Assembly: GCA_947494445.1 (NCBI GenBank)
Contig: CANLVD010000001.1
Coordinates: 186,001-250,000, forward strand
DNA length: 64,000 nucleotides
Reading direction: 5' to 3'
DNA from: an uncultured Paracoccaceae bacterium
GTDB lineage: Bacteria; Pseudomonadota; Alphaproteobacteria; Rhodobacterales; Rhodobacteraceae
Positions 35,435-44,120 of this stretch are shown piece by piece; position 1 is the stretch's first letter; every line of letters starts with the position of its first letter. Below the pieces are notes generated by a model. That model saw nothing but the letters and a program-made list of their open reading frames with translations. It was not told the DNA's origin and made no database searches. The translations under genes and the position numbers were made by a program.

Positions 35435-36477
35435 TCACTTGAGCCTGTCAATGACCTGGCGATGTCCTTTGGCAAAAGCGTGACCAAACGCCCTTCGGAT
35501 TTGATCGTGCCCGCGACAGCGCCCGCGACGTCTCCGGTTCCGAAAAACACATCTGCGCGCTGCGCGCCATTGACCGCGCTGCCGACATCCTGGGCAATCA
35601 TCAGTTGGGACATTTCGGTGGTGCCACTTTTGAATTCCAGCCAGACCGGGGCGCCCAGCGGCTGATAAATCGGATCCACGGCAATGCTGCGACGTTCTGT
35701 AACCGGCAGTCCCATGGCAGCGTTTGGACCGGATGTCTCTGACAAGCCGGTAACTTCTGTGAAAAACACGTAAGACGGGTTGTGGTGCAGAACGCTCGTG
35801 CCTTCTTCCCCCTTTGACCGAACCCAGGCCTTGATGCGTGTCGCGGAAGCCTCATGGGGTTTGAGCGCGCCTTTTCGGATCAATTCCTTCCCGACAGAGC
35901 GATAGTCATGATTGTTCCGGCCCGCAAAACCCACACGCATGCTGCCGCCCTGAACAAGTGCGATCCGGCCCGAGCCCTGAACATGCAGGAAAAACGCCTC
36001 AACCGGGTCTTTCAGCCAGACAAGCTCATGCCCTTTGCCATCAAGCGCACCCTGATCAATCTCGGCACGACTGAACCACGGCTCGGCATCCGGCGCATCC
36101 GGCGGCAGTTTGTGTATCGGATAGATGTAATCGCCGATTTTTTCGAGAGAGCCATAAAGCACCGGTTCATAATAGCCTGTGATCAGGGGAACCTGATCCG
36201 CCTCGATCAGCACTGGCAAAAAGTTCGACTTGAAAAACGTGGCCGGATCGGTGCTTGCCTCCGCAGCTTCGCAGACACCATCCCATGCGTCCGACGGGAC
36301 GGCATCAGAACTTTTTATGAAAGGGCAGGTCGTTTTGAAAACGTTCAGTGCCGTGGCAAGGTCGTCTTCATCGAAACCTTGCAAATCTTCAAACTCAAGG
36401 GCTGTGAACCGGGTCTGCGCCGCACCGACTTGTGCCATGGCAAGACCCAGCGCCAGCGCAGCAACGGCCTGCTTCAT
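35431..36477 (-). CDS. mltA: Membrane-bound lytic murein transglycosylase A
   Basis: A 348-residue peptidoglycan-cleaving lytic transglycosylase. A signal sequence (MKQAVAALALGLAMAQVGAA) precedes the MltA barrel, with ITGYYEPVLYGS (about residue 100) and FFLHVQGSGRI (about 163). The C-terminal 3D domain carries RSIAVDPIYQPLGAPVW and the aspartates of IAQDVGSAV and RADVFFGTG. No lipobox cysteine is seen, so it is probably soluble in the periplasm. The start overlaps the end of the TimA-like gene by 4 bases. Confidence 0.93.
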   Translation of the reverse strand: MKQAVAALALGLAMAQVGAAQTRFTALEFEDLQGFDEDDLATALNVFKTTCPFIKSSDAVPSDAWDGVCEAAEASTDPATFFKSNFLPVLIEADQVPLITGYYEPVLYGSLEKIGDYIYPIHKLPPDAPDAEPWFSRAEIDQGALDGKGHELVWLKDPVEAFFLHVQGSGRIALVQGGSMRVGFAGRNNHDYRSVGKELIRKGALKPHEASATRIKAWVRSKGEEGTSVLHHNPSYVFFTEVTGLSETSGPNAAMGLPVTERRSIAVDPIYQPLGAPVWLEFKSGTTEMSQLMIAQDVGSAVNGAQRADVFFGTGDVAGAVAGTIKSEGRLVTLLPKDIARSLTGSSE

Positions 36478-37142
36478 CCGCCCGTGGCGACAAGCAACCA
36501 GTTTGGATTGTCAGATCCCATGTCGCGGGCAAACGTCCAGACATCGCGCTGGCGTTTGATCTCGGTCGGATCACCCTCAACGACATTGCCCTCGGCATCG
36601 CGTACTACCGATGTCAGTTCTCCAACAAAACGCATCGTGATGTCGCCTTCTTTGGTGGCTTCGTCAAACTGCGCTTCCTGAACCTTCACCTCGCGGATGC
36701 CGATAAAGTTGGCCTCGACCGTCAGACCCTTATCCGTCCGCTCAAAGACGGCGGTCGAGAAGTGCTCATAGACCTCAGGCGCAAGGAATTGCTGCAGAGT
36801 GTCCAGCTCGCCATTCTCGTAAGCCATGAGGATCATCTCGTAAGCAGAGCGTGCACCATGTGCGAACTCTTCGACTGAAAAGTTGGGGTCGATCTTTTTC
36901 ATCGCGGCAAAGGCCTTACCGCTGTCGCTGTCCGGGTCTACGTGATCAGCAATGTCGTGATCCTTGCCACCGCCTTCGATCACATCAAACTTGCGGTCAT
37001 TGTCAGATTTGGCGGTTGGCCGGTCGATGGTTTTCGGCGGGCCCTCAAAACCATCTCTGGTCCCCAGAACACTGCGCAAGCGCAGGACCAGAAAAATGGC
37101 GACGCCCGCAAGGATCAGAAGCTGGATCATTTGATTGCCCAT
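36474..37142 (-). CDS. Tim44-like (TimA) membrane-anchored protein
   Basis: A 222-residue protein with one N-terminal membrane helix (MIQLLILAGVAIFLVLRLRSVLG), a charged linker and a Tim44-like domain (about 90-220). GARSAYEMILMAYENGELDTL and the final DVWTFARDMGSDNPNWLLVAT are characteristic. The related Caulobacter TimA is an inner-membrane protein linked to envelope protein handling. A GGAGA site lies upstream. It heads the operon with mltA and smr and is divergent from fxsA. Confidence 0.9.
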   Translation of the reverse strand: MGNQMIQLLILAGVAIFLVLRLRSVLGTRDGFEGPPKTIDRPTAKSDNDRKFDVIEGGGKDHDIADHVDPDSDSGKAFAAMKKIDPNFSVEEFAHGARSAYEMILMAYENGELDTLQQFLAPEVYEHFSTAVFERTDKGLTVEANFIGIREVKVQEAQFDEATKEGDITMRFVGELTSVVRDAEGNVVEGDPTEIKRQRDVWTFARDMGSDNPNWLLVATGG

Positions 37143-37265
37143 GTAAGTCGTCTCTCCAAATCTCTAGGCGAACCATAGCGTCCGCGCAACTTAGCCCTTA
37201 TGTAGGGTCGAGAGGGGCGCGAGTCCATGTTGGGCTTCGTGCCTTTGAGACGGGAGAACGGACAA

Positions 37266-37742
37266 ATGTGGTTATTTTTCATCTTTGTTGCCGTACCGAT
37301 CATTGAAATTGCGCTTTTTATTCAGCTTGGCGGCTGGCTGGGACTGTTCCCAACCCTCGGAATTGTGATTCTGACGGCAGCAATTGGAACGATTTTGGTC
37401 AGATCTCAGGGCCTCGCGGCGTTGGGAGATATCCAGAACGGTCTGCGCGGTGGTGGAAATCCGGTAACGGCTCTTGCCCATGGCGCGTTGATCCTCGCCT
37501 CTGGCCTGCTGCTCCTTACGCCCGGATTTTTCACCGACGCCGTCGGGTTTTCGCTGTTGGTCCCGCCAGTGCGTGAGGTCGTGATCCGGTATCTGTCCAG
37601 GCGCATCACCGTAAAAACTGCTTTCAATGACGCCAATCAGCCACAGTCAAACCCCGATACCATCGATGCCGAGTTTGAAGTCGTCGATGATGAGACCTCA
37701 TCACAGAATCCCGGCAACAGCGGCTGGACGCAACGGCCCTGA
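37266..37742 (+). CDS. fxsA: FxsA family membrane protein
   Basis: A 158-residue inner-membrane protein of the FxsA family. Hydrophobic segments include WLFFIFVAVPIIEIALFIQLG, LGIVILTAAIGTILVRSQG and the LILASGLLLLTPGFFTDAVG block, which is diagnostic. A polar C-terminal tail follows. In E. coli FxsA affects exclusion of phage T7 by F; its normal role is unclear. ATG 37266 with a GGGAG site 9 bases away is chosen over ATG 37227. It lies 46 bases before secB, probably co-transcribed. Confidence 0.9.
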   Translation: MWLFFIFVAVPIIEIALFIQLGGWLGLFPTLGIVILTAAIGTILVRSQGLAALGDIQNGLRGGGNPVTALAHGALILASGLLLLTPGFFTDAVGFSLLVPPVREVVIRYLSRRITVKTAFNDANQPQSNPDTIDAEFEVVDDETSSQNPGNSGWTQRP

Positions 37743-37788
37743 CCGGATAGACACGAAATCGGATTTTTACAGTTTAGGGGCCTATTCA

Positions 37789-38274
37789 ATGGCAGAAGAA
37801 CAAGCGCAGCCGGTTCAGCCGAAGCTGTCGGTCATTTCGCAGTATATTCGCGACCTCTCGTTCGAGAACATTGCGATGCAAAAAGCATTGAACGTGGAAG
37901 GCACGCCCGACGTGCAGGTGCAGGTTGCACTGGACGCCGCCAAAAAGGGCGACGCGCTTTACGAGGTGGTCAACAAGGTCAAGGTAGAGTCCAAGTCCAA
38001 AGCAGGCGAGACTGTTTTTGTACTGGAACTGGATTACGCTGGTTTGTTCAAAGTCGAGAACGTGCCTGATGAACAGCTTCACCCGTTTCTGATGATCGAA
38101 TGCCCTCGGATGATCTTCCCGTATCTGCGCCGCATCGTCGGTGACATCACGCGTGACGGCGGTTTCCCACCGCTGAACCTTGACAGCATCGATTTCCTTG
38201 CGCTTTACCGCGGCGAGATCGAGCGTCGCAAAGCGATGATGGAAGCCGAGAACAGCGAAAAGCCAGTCTCCTGA
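37789..38274 (+). CDS. secB: Protein-export chaperone SecB
   Basis: A 161-residue tetrameric chaperone that keeps preproteins unfolded and hands them to SecA. Recognised by the start (KLSVISQYIRDLSFEN), the central YEVVNKVKVESK and FVLELDYAGLF strands, and the IECPRMIFPYLRRIVGDITRDGGFPPL block, with a short acidic tail. ATG 37789 gives the usual length; the frame is open upstream inside fxsA. It converges on dnaQ with a 7-base gap. Confidence 0.96.
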   Translation: MAEEQAQPVQPKLSVISQYIRDLSFENIAMQKALNVEGTPDVQVQVALDAAKKGDALYEVVNKVKVESKSKAGETVFVLELDYAGLFKVENVPDEQLHPFLMIECPRMIFPYLRRIVGDITRDGGFPPLNLDSIDFLALYRGEIERRKAMMEAENSEKPVS

Positions 38275-38281
38275 ACTGACA

Positions 38282-38971
38282 TCATTTGGGCCAGAGCTGA
38301 TCTGGCCCGAGTGTCTTGATGAACTCTTGATGCCGGGCTTTTTCCGCATCGGTCAATCTGGGTCCAAGGGGTTTGGGCCGGGCCATCGCAGTGAAATCGG
38401 CCACAGCAGTTGTCGTATTGCTGTCGGTGCTGGATGAACTGGCCAAACTCAATCCCGGTTGGCGTCCGCCGACGAGTTCAAGATAGACTTCCGCCAGAAT
38501 TTCACTGTCCAGCAATGCGCCATGTTTTTCGCGCATGGAGTTGTCGATGCTGAACCGGCGACACAACGCATCAAGCGAGTTTTGCGCGCCCGGATAGCGT
38601 TTCCGCGCAATTTCCAGCGTATCAAGAGCCTGTTCGCGCGGCAGCAGGCGTGTTCCCGCCCATCCAAGTTCGGCATTGAGAAATTTCATGTCAAATGCCG
38701 CGTTGTGGATGACCAGTTTGGCTTCGCCCACAAATTCCAGAAATGCATCTGCGATCTTTGGGAACACGGGCTTGTCGGATAGAAATTCCGAACTGATGCC
38801 ATGGACGTCAAACGCTTCCTGCGGCATGTCGCGTTCTGGGTTGATGTACTGATGATAGGTCTTGCCGGTGGGCAGGTGGTTCACCAACTCAACCGCGCCA
38901 ATCTCGACAATCCGGTGGCCCTCATTGGGATCAAGCCCTGTGGTTTCCGTGTCGAGTACAATTTCACGCAT
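38282..38971 (-). CDS. dnaQ: DNA polymerase III epsilon subunit (proofreading exonuclease)
   Basis: A 229-residue 3'-5' exonuclease of the DEDDh type. Exo I is DTETTGLDP (about residue 7), exo II LVIHNAAFDMKFLN, and exo III contains the HGALLDSEILAEVYL aspartate with the preceding histidine. The C-terminal tail that binds the polymerase alpha subunit follows a flexible linker of serines and threonines. Its start overlaps coaE by 8 bases. It is the last gene of the overlapping leftward operon from the PPDK regulator. Confidence 0.95.
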   Translation of the reverse strand: MREIVLDTETTGLDPNEGHRIVEIGAVELVNHLPTGKTYHQYINPERDMPQEAFDVHGISSEFLSDKPVFPKIADAFLEFVGEAKLVIHNAAFDMKFLNAELGWAGTRLLPREQALDTLEIARKRYPGAQNSLDALCRRFSIDNSMREKHGALLDSEILAEVYLELVGGRQPGLSLASSSSTDSNTTTAVADFTAMARPKPLGPRLTDAEKARHQEFIKTLGPDQLWPK

Positions 38972-39569
38972 TCAGTTTGCTCCGGATGTCAGTCAGGATC
39001 TTTGCAACCTGCTCCTGTGCATCTTGCAGACCAGTGGAGGTATCCACAAGATAATCAGCCTTCTGGCGCTTCTCGGCATCAGGCATCTGGCGGGATAGGA
39101 TTGATGCAAAATGTGCCTCCGTCATTCCGGGTCGATCCAGAACACGGGCTTTCTGTATCTCAGCCGAGGCCGTCACAACGACCACGCAATCGAAAGCGTC
39201 CTGCGAACCCGTTTCCAGCAACAGCGGAATATCACATAGAACAATGTCACTTTCGGCAGTTTTGATGAATTGCTTCCGGTGTGCCTGAACCAAAGGGTGA
39301 ATGACCCCTTCGATCTGCTGGAGAAGGTCCGGTAACTTGGCAATTTCTCGCTTCAAGACTTCCCGATCAACGCCGTTTGTCCCAACGGCCACCGGGACAA
39401 TTTCAGCGATTGCGACCGCACCCGTTTCACCCGATTGGTAAAGCTGATGTACTGTTGCATCAGCGTCCCAAACGGGGATGCCAAGTTCTGCAAACATGGC
39501 AGATGTCGTAGACTTCCCCATCCCGATGGACCCAGTAAGGCCGATAACAAAGGGGCGTTTCCCTGTCAT
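38964..39569 (-). CDS. coaE: Dephospho-CoA kinase
   Basis: A 201-residue kinase that phosphorylates dephospho-CoA in the last step of coenzyme A synthesis. The P-loop is GLTGSIGMGKST (about residue 10). WDADATVHQLY is the substrate-contact segment, and DIPLLLETG and VVVVTASAEIQKARVLDR are typical of the family. It overlaps aroE by 4 bases and dnaQ by 8 bases, a gene order widely conserved in alphaproteobacteria. Confidence 0.95.
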   Translation of the reverse strand: MTGKRPFVIGLTGSIGMGKSTTSAMFAELGIPVWDADATVHQLYQSGETGAVAIAEIVPVAVGTNGVDREVLKREIAKLPDLLQQIEGVIHPLVQAHRKQFIKTAESDIVLCDIPLLLETGSQDAFDCVVVVTASAEIQKARVLDRPGMTEAHFASILSRQMPDAEKRQKADYLVDTSTGLQDAQEQVAKILTDIRSKLNA

Positions 39570-40405
39570 GATGACGCCAGAACCGCCGTGCGTAATTCGG
39601 CATCAACCTGGGGCTTCTTGCCAAACCAGGCCTCGAACCCCGGCACTGCCTGATGCAGCAACATACCCAACCCATCAACATTGGGCAGTCCAAGGGATTG
39701 CGCTTCGGCCAGAAGATCGGTGATCCTGGGCACGTAAACGATATCGGTGACCAATGTTCCTGGATCAGCAGATTTCAATGAGATCGAAAGTGGGGGCTGT
39801 CCCGTCATCCCAAGGGATGTGGTGTTCACGATTGTAGCGTTTCCTTGAACCGCGTCAGATACCGTATCCCAATCGACCACATCCACAGGTCCCGACAAGG
39901 CCTTGGCCAATTCGTCAGCCCGAGCACCGGTGCGGTTTGAGATCAGTAGTTTCGGCACACCTGCCATCTGCAAGGCAACCGCAATGGCCTTCGCGGCACC
40001 ACCGGCGCCAAGCAGAAATGCTGGCCCGGCTTTCGGATCCCATGATACGTGACCGTCCTTGAGGTTCTCCAGAAATCCGAAACCATCGGTGTTATCTGCA
40101 TGAATTTTTCTGTCCGCACCAAAAGTCAGCGTATTGGCAGCGCCAATGCGCGTGGCACGCTCGGTTGCGGTGTCGGCAACAGCCAAAGCCGCTTCCTTGT
40201 GGGGTATGGTGACATTCGTGCCTTTGAAGCCCAATTTGGGCATCATCCTCAGTGCGTCCGGAAAGTCATCCGGTGCCACTGCCAAGGGGACGTAGTGACC
40301 ATTGATCCCGTATCGTTTCAGCCAATGCCCATGAAGCCGTGGCGACAGGCTGTGTGCAATTGGCCACCCGACAACGGCAGCGATCGGGATGTCTTGGTGG
40401 CTCAT
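39566..40405 (-). CDS. aroE: Shikimate dehydrogenase
   Basis: A 279-residue NADPH-dependent enzyme that reduces 3-dehydroshikimate in aromatic amino acid synthesis. VVGWPIAHSLSPRLHG (about residue 11) and NVTIPHKEAAL with the catalytic lysine form the shikimate site. AANTLTF is present, and FLLGAGGAAKAIAVAL with ISNRTGARADELA forms the NADP domain. It sits within the overlapping operon, sharing 4 bases with maf upstream and 4 with coaE downstream. Confidence 0.95.
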   Translation of the reverse strand: MSHQDIPIAAVVGWPIAHSLSPRLHGHWLKRYGINGHYVPLAVAPDDFPDALRMMPKLGFKGTNVTIPHKEAALAVADTATERATRIGAANTLTFGADRKIHADNTDGFGFLENLKDGHVSWDPKAGPAFLLGAGGAAKAIAVALQMAGVPKLLISNRTGARADELAKALSGPVDVVDWDTVSDAVQGNATIVNTTSLGMTGQPPLSISLKSADPGTLVTDIVYVPRITDLLAEAQSLGLPNVDGLGMLLHQAVPGFEAWFGKKPQVDAELRTAVLASS

Positions 40406-40998
40406 GTGCTCAAAAGTCCCCGTGTTCTCAGGAAGCCCAGCACTTCCAACAAAGGCAAACCAAGTACCGTGAAATAGTCGCCTTGAACCCGGTTAAACAA
40501 TTGTGCGCCCAAGGCTTCAAGCTGATAGCACCCAACGCTGCCGAGAATTTCCGGGCCTGCCGCCTGGAGATACTCTGCAATGAAATCATCCGACATGGTC
40601 CGCATCATCATCTGCGCCCGCCCAACATGACGCCAGACCGGTTGCCCGTTTTCGTAGATCACAGCCGCCGACAACAACTCATGGGCTCGTCCCTGAAGTT
40701 GGTTCAGTACAGACTTTGCATCATCAAGCGACGGGGCTTTTGAATAGATCTTGCCATCGCAGGTCAGAATCTGGTCGGCGCCCAAAACAAGCCCCGTTGG
40801 AAACTTCATCGCGATTTTGCGGGCTTTGACCTCTGCCAGTGCATCAGCAATATCGCGGGCCGAGGCCTCTTCTGCTTCCATCGCTTGTTTGATCGCGTCT
40901 TCATCGACATTGGCCGGCTGCAACTGAACGGATACGCCTGCGTTCCTCAGCATTTTCGCTCGCGTGGCGGAACCTGAGGCAAGGATCAGATCAGTCAT
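40402..40998 (-). CDS. maf: Maf-family nucleotide pyrophosphatase
   Basis: A 198-residue house-cleaning pyrophosphatase of the Maf family, which hydrolyses non-canonical or pyrimidine nucleoside triphosphates. The N-terminal LILASGSATRAKML (about residue 4), the LVLGADQILTCDGKI strand with its catalytic aspartate, and SVGCYQLEALGAQLF are visible. The start overlaps the PPDK regulator gene by 8 bases. Substrate preference cannot be fixed from sequence alone. Confidence 0.9.
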   Translation of the reverse strand: MTDLILASGSATRAKMLRNAGVSVQLQPANVDEDAIKQAMEAEEASARDIADALAEVKARKIAMKFPTGLVLGADQILTCDGKIYSKAPSLDDAKSVLNQLQGRAHELLSAAVIYENGQPVWRHVGRAQMMMRTMSDDFIAEYLQAAGPEILGSVGCYQLEALGAQLFNRVQGDYFTVLGLPLLEVLGFLRTRGLLST

Positions 40999-41830
40999 CG
41001 GTTCTCACCCCTGCCTTGCCAATCAGGTCCTTGATCGCTGCCGCTGTTTCTTCGATGGAACGCCTCGTGACATCAATAATTGGCAATTTCAGCGATTCAA
41101 ACAAAAGCCGGGCCTGTGTCAGTTCTTCTTCGATGGACTGGCGGTCCGCATAGGCATCAAGTTCCGGCTGACCGAGGGCAAGCAACCTGTTTTGTCGAAC
41201 TTGCGCCAGCCGGGTGGCGCTTGCGATCAAACCTACTGCAGGAATGCCCGATTTGATGGCGGCAGAAACCAATGGGTTCAAACCTTGACCCGGAACCAAG
41301 GGTATGTTGGCCGCCCTCAAACCCTTGTAGGCCAGATAAATGCAAGTTGGAGTTTTGGACGTCCGGCTGACACCCAGCAAGATAACGTCGGCCTGATCCA
41401 GATAATCCTGTGTGAGGCCATCATCATGGGAAATCGCGTAATCAACAGCTGAGACCCTGTCTAGATACTTCTTATTGACCGTATACTGGCTGCCGGGTTT
41501 CGAGTTTGGCTGTTCCCCGGTCATGTCCTGAACAGCAGAGAATATCGGGGTGAGCAATGCGATTGATCTTATGTTCAACGCCTCGCAGGCTGTTTGTAAA
41601 ATCCTGCGATGGGATGAATTGGCCAATGTGTAGAGAACCAGATCATATCCTTCTTCCAGAGATTTGATGACACCATCCAACCGTCCCGCATCCATCACAA
41701 ACCGATTCAGGGAAAGGTCGAATTCAAACTGATCATACTGACTGCTGACCGCATCAATGGCGGCCTGAACCGTGTCGCCGGTGGAATCTGAGATCAAACA
41801 GACCTTCAATACACGATCTTCAGTAGTCAT
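40991..41830 (-). CDS. Pyruvate, phosphate dikinase regulatory protein (DUF299 kinase/phosphorylase)
   Basis: A 279-residue bifunctional ADP-dependent kinase and Pi-dependent pyrophosphorylase expected to inactivate and reactivate pyruvate phosphate dikinase. LISDSTGDTVQAA is near the N-terminus, and the P-loop-like segment VILLGVSRTSKTPTCIYLA lies at about residue 150. ATG 41830 (MTTEDRVLKV) is chosen; the frame is open to 41890. It is the first gene of the leftward operon with maf, aroE, coaE and dnaQ, and its start borders the putative replication origin. Confidence 0.93.
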   Translation of the reverse strand: MTTEDRVLKVCLISDSTGDTVQAAIDAVSSQYDQFEFDLSLNRFVMDAGRLDGVIKSLEEGYDLVLYTLANSSHRRILQTACEALNIRSIALLTPIFSAVQDMTGEQPNSKPGSQYTVNKKYLDRVSAVDYAISHDDGLTQDYLDQADVILLGVSRTSKTPTCIYLAYKGLRAANIPLVPGQGLNPLVSAAIKSGIPAVGLIASATRLAQVRQNRLLALGQPELDAYADRQSIEEELTQARLLFESLKLPIIDVTRRSIEETAAAIKDLIGKAGVRTDD

Positions 41831-41879
41831 TTTTGTCCCGGGCGGGTGTTGGTAAACTGTCTGCAACACTGTGGGTGTA

Positions 41880-42215
41880 TCTGTGGGCAAAGCTCAAGGG
41901 GGCAATCCGGTCAATCCATACAACAGTTATTCACGCTGTTGGACAAATGTGGGAGAAAAAAACCGACCTGTGGAAAATTGAGGATCAACTGAAATTTTCT
42001 ATGGATCTCTGACGCATACCCGTAATCGTCAGATTTAAGGTTTTGTTAACACTTAAAAAATTTAAATGGTTCCTTTGAATGGTTGTTTCTGTCCGTTTTC
42101 TTCGCTGGGGATTACTTTGTGGACAGTTTTTACCTTGCGGTATTCCCCGCTATCCACAGGCCCTTCCAATACATCTACTCTTTTCTCTATATATATTATT
42201 TAAGTAAGTCTCTTT
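41880..42215. other. Putative chromosomal replication origin (oriC)
   Basis: The only gap above 300 bases in the window (41831-42233). It holds 9-mers one base off the DnaA box TTATNCACA: TTATTCACG (41927), TGTGGAAAA (41969, reverse strand) and CTATCCACA (42150). Two weaker copies lie at 41882 and 42118. Two AT-rich tracts lie at 42032-42068 and 42181-42209, suited to strand opening. Genes diverge on both sides (minus up to 41830, plus from 42234), and rho, mnmE, mnmG, parA and parB follow, a typical origin neighbourhood. Origin function is inferred. Confidence 0.7.
42035..42049. promoter_or_regulatory. CtrA-type box TTAA-N7-TTAA
   Basis: TTAA at 42035-42038 and TTAA at 42046-42049 are separated by exactly 7 bases (GGTTTTG), the consensus for the cell-cycle regulator CtrA. 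Further TTAA half-sites lie at 42053 and 42062. In Caulobacter, CtrA sites in the origin block initiation. The AT-rich setting raises the chance of a random match. Confidence 0.5.
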
Positions 42216-42233
42216 TCCCGGATCGGTTTGACC

Positions 42234-42686
42234 ATGGATTTTCTGCTCAGTTTCTACCCGTGGATCAAAACACTACACATCATGGCTGTAATCTCGTGGA
42301 TGGCCGGGATGTTCTATCTTCCAAGATTGTTTGTCTATCACGCTGAACGTGCAACCGTCGGATCCGAGTTGTCCGAAACCTTGAAGGTGATGGAAGAGAA
42401 ATTATATCGGGTGATCATGACGCCAGCCATGATGGTCAGCTGGGTGGCTGGCCTTCTGATGATGGTAACACCTGGCGTGATCTATTGGTCAGGATCCTTC
42501 TGGTTCTATCCCAAGTTTCTGGCCGTGATCGCGATGACCATCACACATGTCTGGCTTGGCCGACGTCTCAGAGTTTTCGCTGCTGATGGGAATTCCTTGA
42601 AGGGACGCACCTTTCGACTGATCAATGAAATCCCAACTGTTCTGATGTTGGTGATTGTGATCATGGCGGTTGTGAAACCATTTTGA
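42234..42686 (+). CDS. hemJ: Protoporphyrinogen oxidase HemJ (UPF0093)
   Basis: A 150-residue inner-membrane protein with four hydrophobic helices, expected to oxidise protoporphyrinogen IX in heme synthesis. The conserved histidine lies in WIKTLHIMAVISWMAGMFYLPRL (about residue 15), followed by FVYHAE, and the lysine in KLYRVIMTPAM. ATG 42234 is chosen; TTG 42228 is in frame but less likely. No strong ribosome site is seen. It starts just right of the putative origin, with rho 134 bases downstream. Confidence 0.92.
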   Translation: MDFLLSFYPWIKTLHIMAVISWMAGMFYLPRLFVYHAERATVGSELSETLKVMEEKLYRVIMTPAMMVSWVAGLLMMVTPGVIYWSGSFWFYPKFLAVIAMTITHVWLGRRLRVFAADGNSLKGRTFRLINEIPTVLMLVIVIMAVVKPF

Positions 42687-42696
42687 TGTGAAGCGT

Positions 42697-42726
42697 TTGA
42701 CAAAACGGGGTCAAACCCAATAGATA
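42697..42726 (+). promoter_or_regulatory. Promoter-like sequence for rho with overlapping palindrome
   Basis: A perfect -35 TTGACA (42697-42702) is followed after 18 bases by TAGATA (42721-42726), giving a leader of about 88 bases before rho. A 7-base inverted repeat GTTTGAC-N8-GTCAAAC (42695-42716) covers the -35 and most of the spacer and looks like an operator for a dimeric regulator. Confidence 0.5.
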
Positions 42727-42820
42727 GGCGAAACAGGCGTTCGACCTGAGATTCCCCTCCCTGCATTTTCCTGGCAATCGGTAAGCTGGTGTTGAGCGCA
42801 GATGATATGGATTTTCCAAT

Positions 42821-44092
42821 ATGGACTATGAAAAACTGTCTCTTGCAGAACTGAAGGCCAAAAGCCCTGCAGATCTTCTGACCATGGCCGAAGAGCTCGA
42901 GATCGAGAATGCATCGACCATGCGCAAAGGCGACATGATGTTCTCTATCCTCAAAGAACTGGCCGAGGAAGGGGTGGAGATTTCGGGCGATGGTGTGCTG
43001 GAAGTGTTGCAGGACGGGTTTGGATTCCTGCGCTCTCCTGAGGCAAACTATCTTCCAGGTCCGGATGACATCTACGTCAGTCCAAACCAGATCAGAAAGT
43101 TTTCACTTCGCACCGGCGATACGGTTGAAGGCGTGATCCGTGCGCCAGAGGATAACGAACGCTATTTCGGGCTTGTGAAGGTCACGCGGATCAACTTTGA
43201 AGATCCCGAGAAAGCAAACCACAAGGTTCACTTCGACAACCTGACCCCGCTCTATCCGGACGAGCGTCTGAAGATGGAAATCGAAGATCCGACAATCAAG
43301 GATAAGTCCGCACGGGTGATCGATCTGGTCTCGCCCATCGGTAAGGGTCAGCGCTGTTTGATCGTGGCACCACCGCGGACAGGTAAGACGGTGATCCTGC
43401 AGAACATCGCGCATTCGATCGAGCGCAACCATCCGGAATGCTTTCTGATCGTTCTTCTGGTGGACGAGCGTCCCGAGGAAGTGACTGACATGCAGCGGTC
43501 GGTGAAAGGCGAAGTTGTTTCCTCGACCTTTGATGAGCCTGCAACCCGCCATGTGGCCGTATCGGAAATGGTCATCGAGAAAGCCAAACGTCTGGTTGAA
43601 CACAAACGGGATGTGGTCATCCTTCTCGATTCGATCACGCGCCTTGGCCGTGCGTTCAACACCGTTGTGCCCAGCTCCGGCAAGGTTCTGACCGGCGGTG
43701 TGGATGCAAATGCACTGCAACGCCCGAAACGCTTCTTTGGCGCGGCACGGAACATTGAAGAGGGTGGCTCACTCACGATTATTGCCACCGCCTTGATCGA
43801 TACGGGAAGCCGCATGGATGAGGTTATCTTTGAAGAGTTCAAAGGCACGGGTAACTCTGAGATTGTGCTGGATCGCAAGGTTGCGGACAAACGCGTGTTC
43901 CCGGCAATCGATATTCTGAAATCCGGCACTCGGAAAGAAGACCTTCTGGTGGATAAAGTAAACCTTACGAAGACATTTGTACTTCGAAGAATTCTGAATC
44001 CCATGGGTACGACTGATGCAATAGAATTTCTCCTTGGTAAATTAAAACAAACCAAGAGTAACGATGAATTCTTTGATTCGATGAATAGCTAA
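42821..44092 (+). CDS. rho: Transcription termination factor Rho
   Basis: A 423-residue hexameric RNA helicase. The N-terminal helix-rich part begins [15 protein letters not shown]. The RNA-binding cold-shock-like domain contains [24 protein letters not shown] (about residue 65), and the ATPase core has Walker A APPRTGKT (about 183), [12 protein letters not shown] and [10 protein letters not shown]. Length is normal for the family. No clear ribosome site precedes the ATG. The leader with its palindrome may serve autoregulation, known for rho in other bacteria. Confidence 0.97.
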   Translation: MDYEKLSLAELKAKSPADLLTMAEELEIENASTMRKGDMMFSILKELAEEGVEISGDGVLEVLQDGFGFLRSPEANYLPGPDDIYVSPNQIRKFSLRTGDTVEGVIRAPEDNERYFGLVKVTRINFEDPEKANHKVHFDNLTPLYPDERLKMEIEDPTIKDKSARVIDLVSPIGKGQRCLIVAPPRTGKTVILQNIAHSIERNHPECFLIVLLVDERPEEVTDMQRSVKGEVVSSTFDEPATRHVAVSEMVIEKAKRLVEHKRDVVILLDSITRLGRAFNTVVPSSGKVLTGGVDANALQRPKRFFGAARNIEEGGSLTIIATALIDTGSRMDEVIFEEFKGTGNSEIVLDRKVADKRVFPAIDILKSGTRKEDLLVDKVNLTKTFVLRRILNPMGTTDAIEFLLGKLKQTKSNDEFFDSMNS

Positions 44093-44120
44093 ACTTCAAA
44101 TTCTCGGATATGAGGATGTC

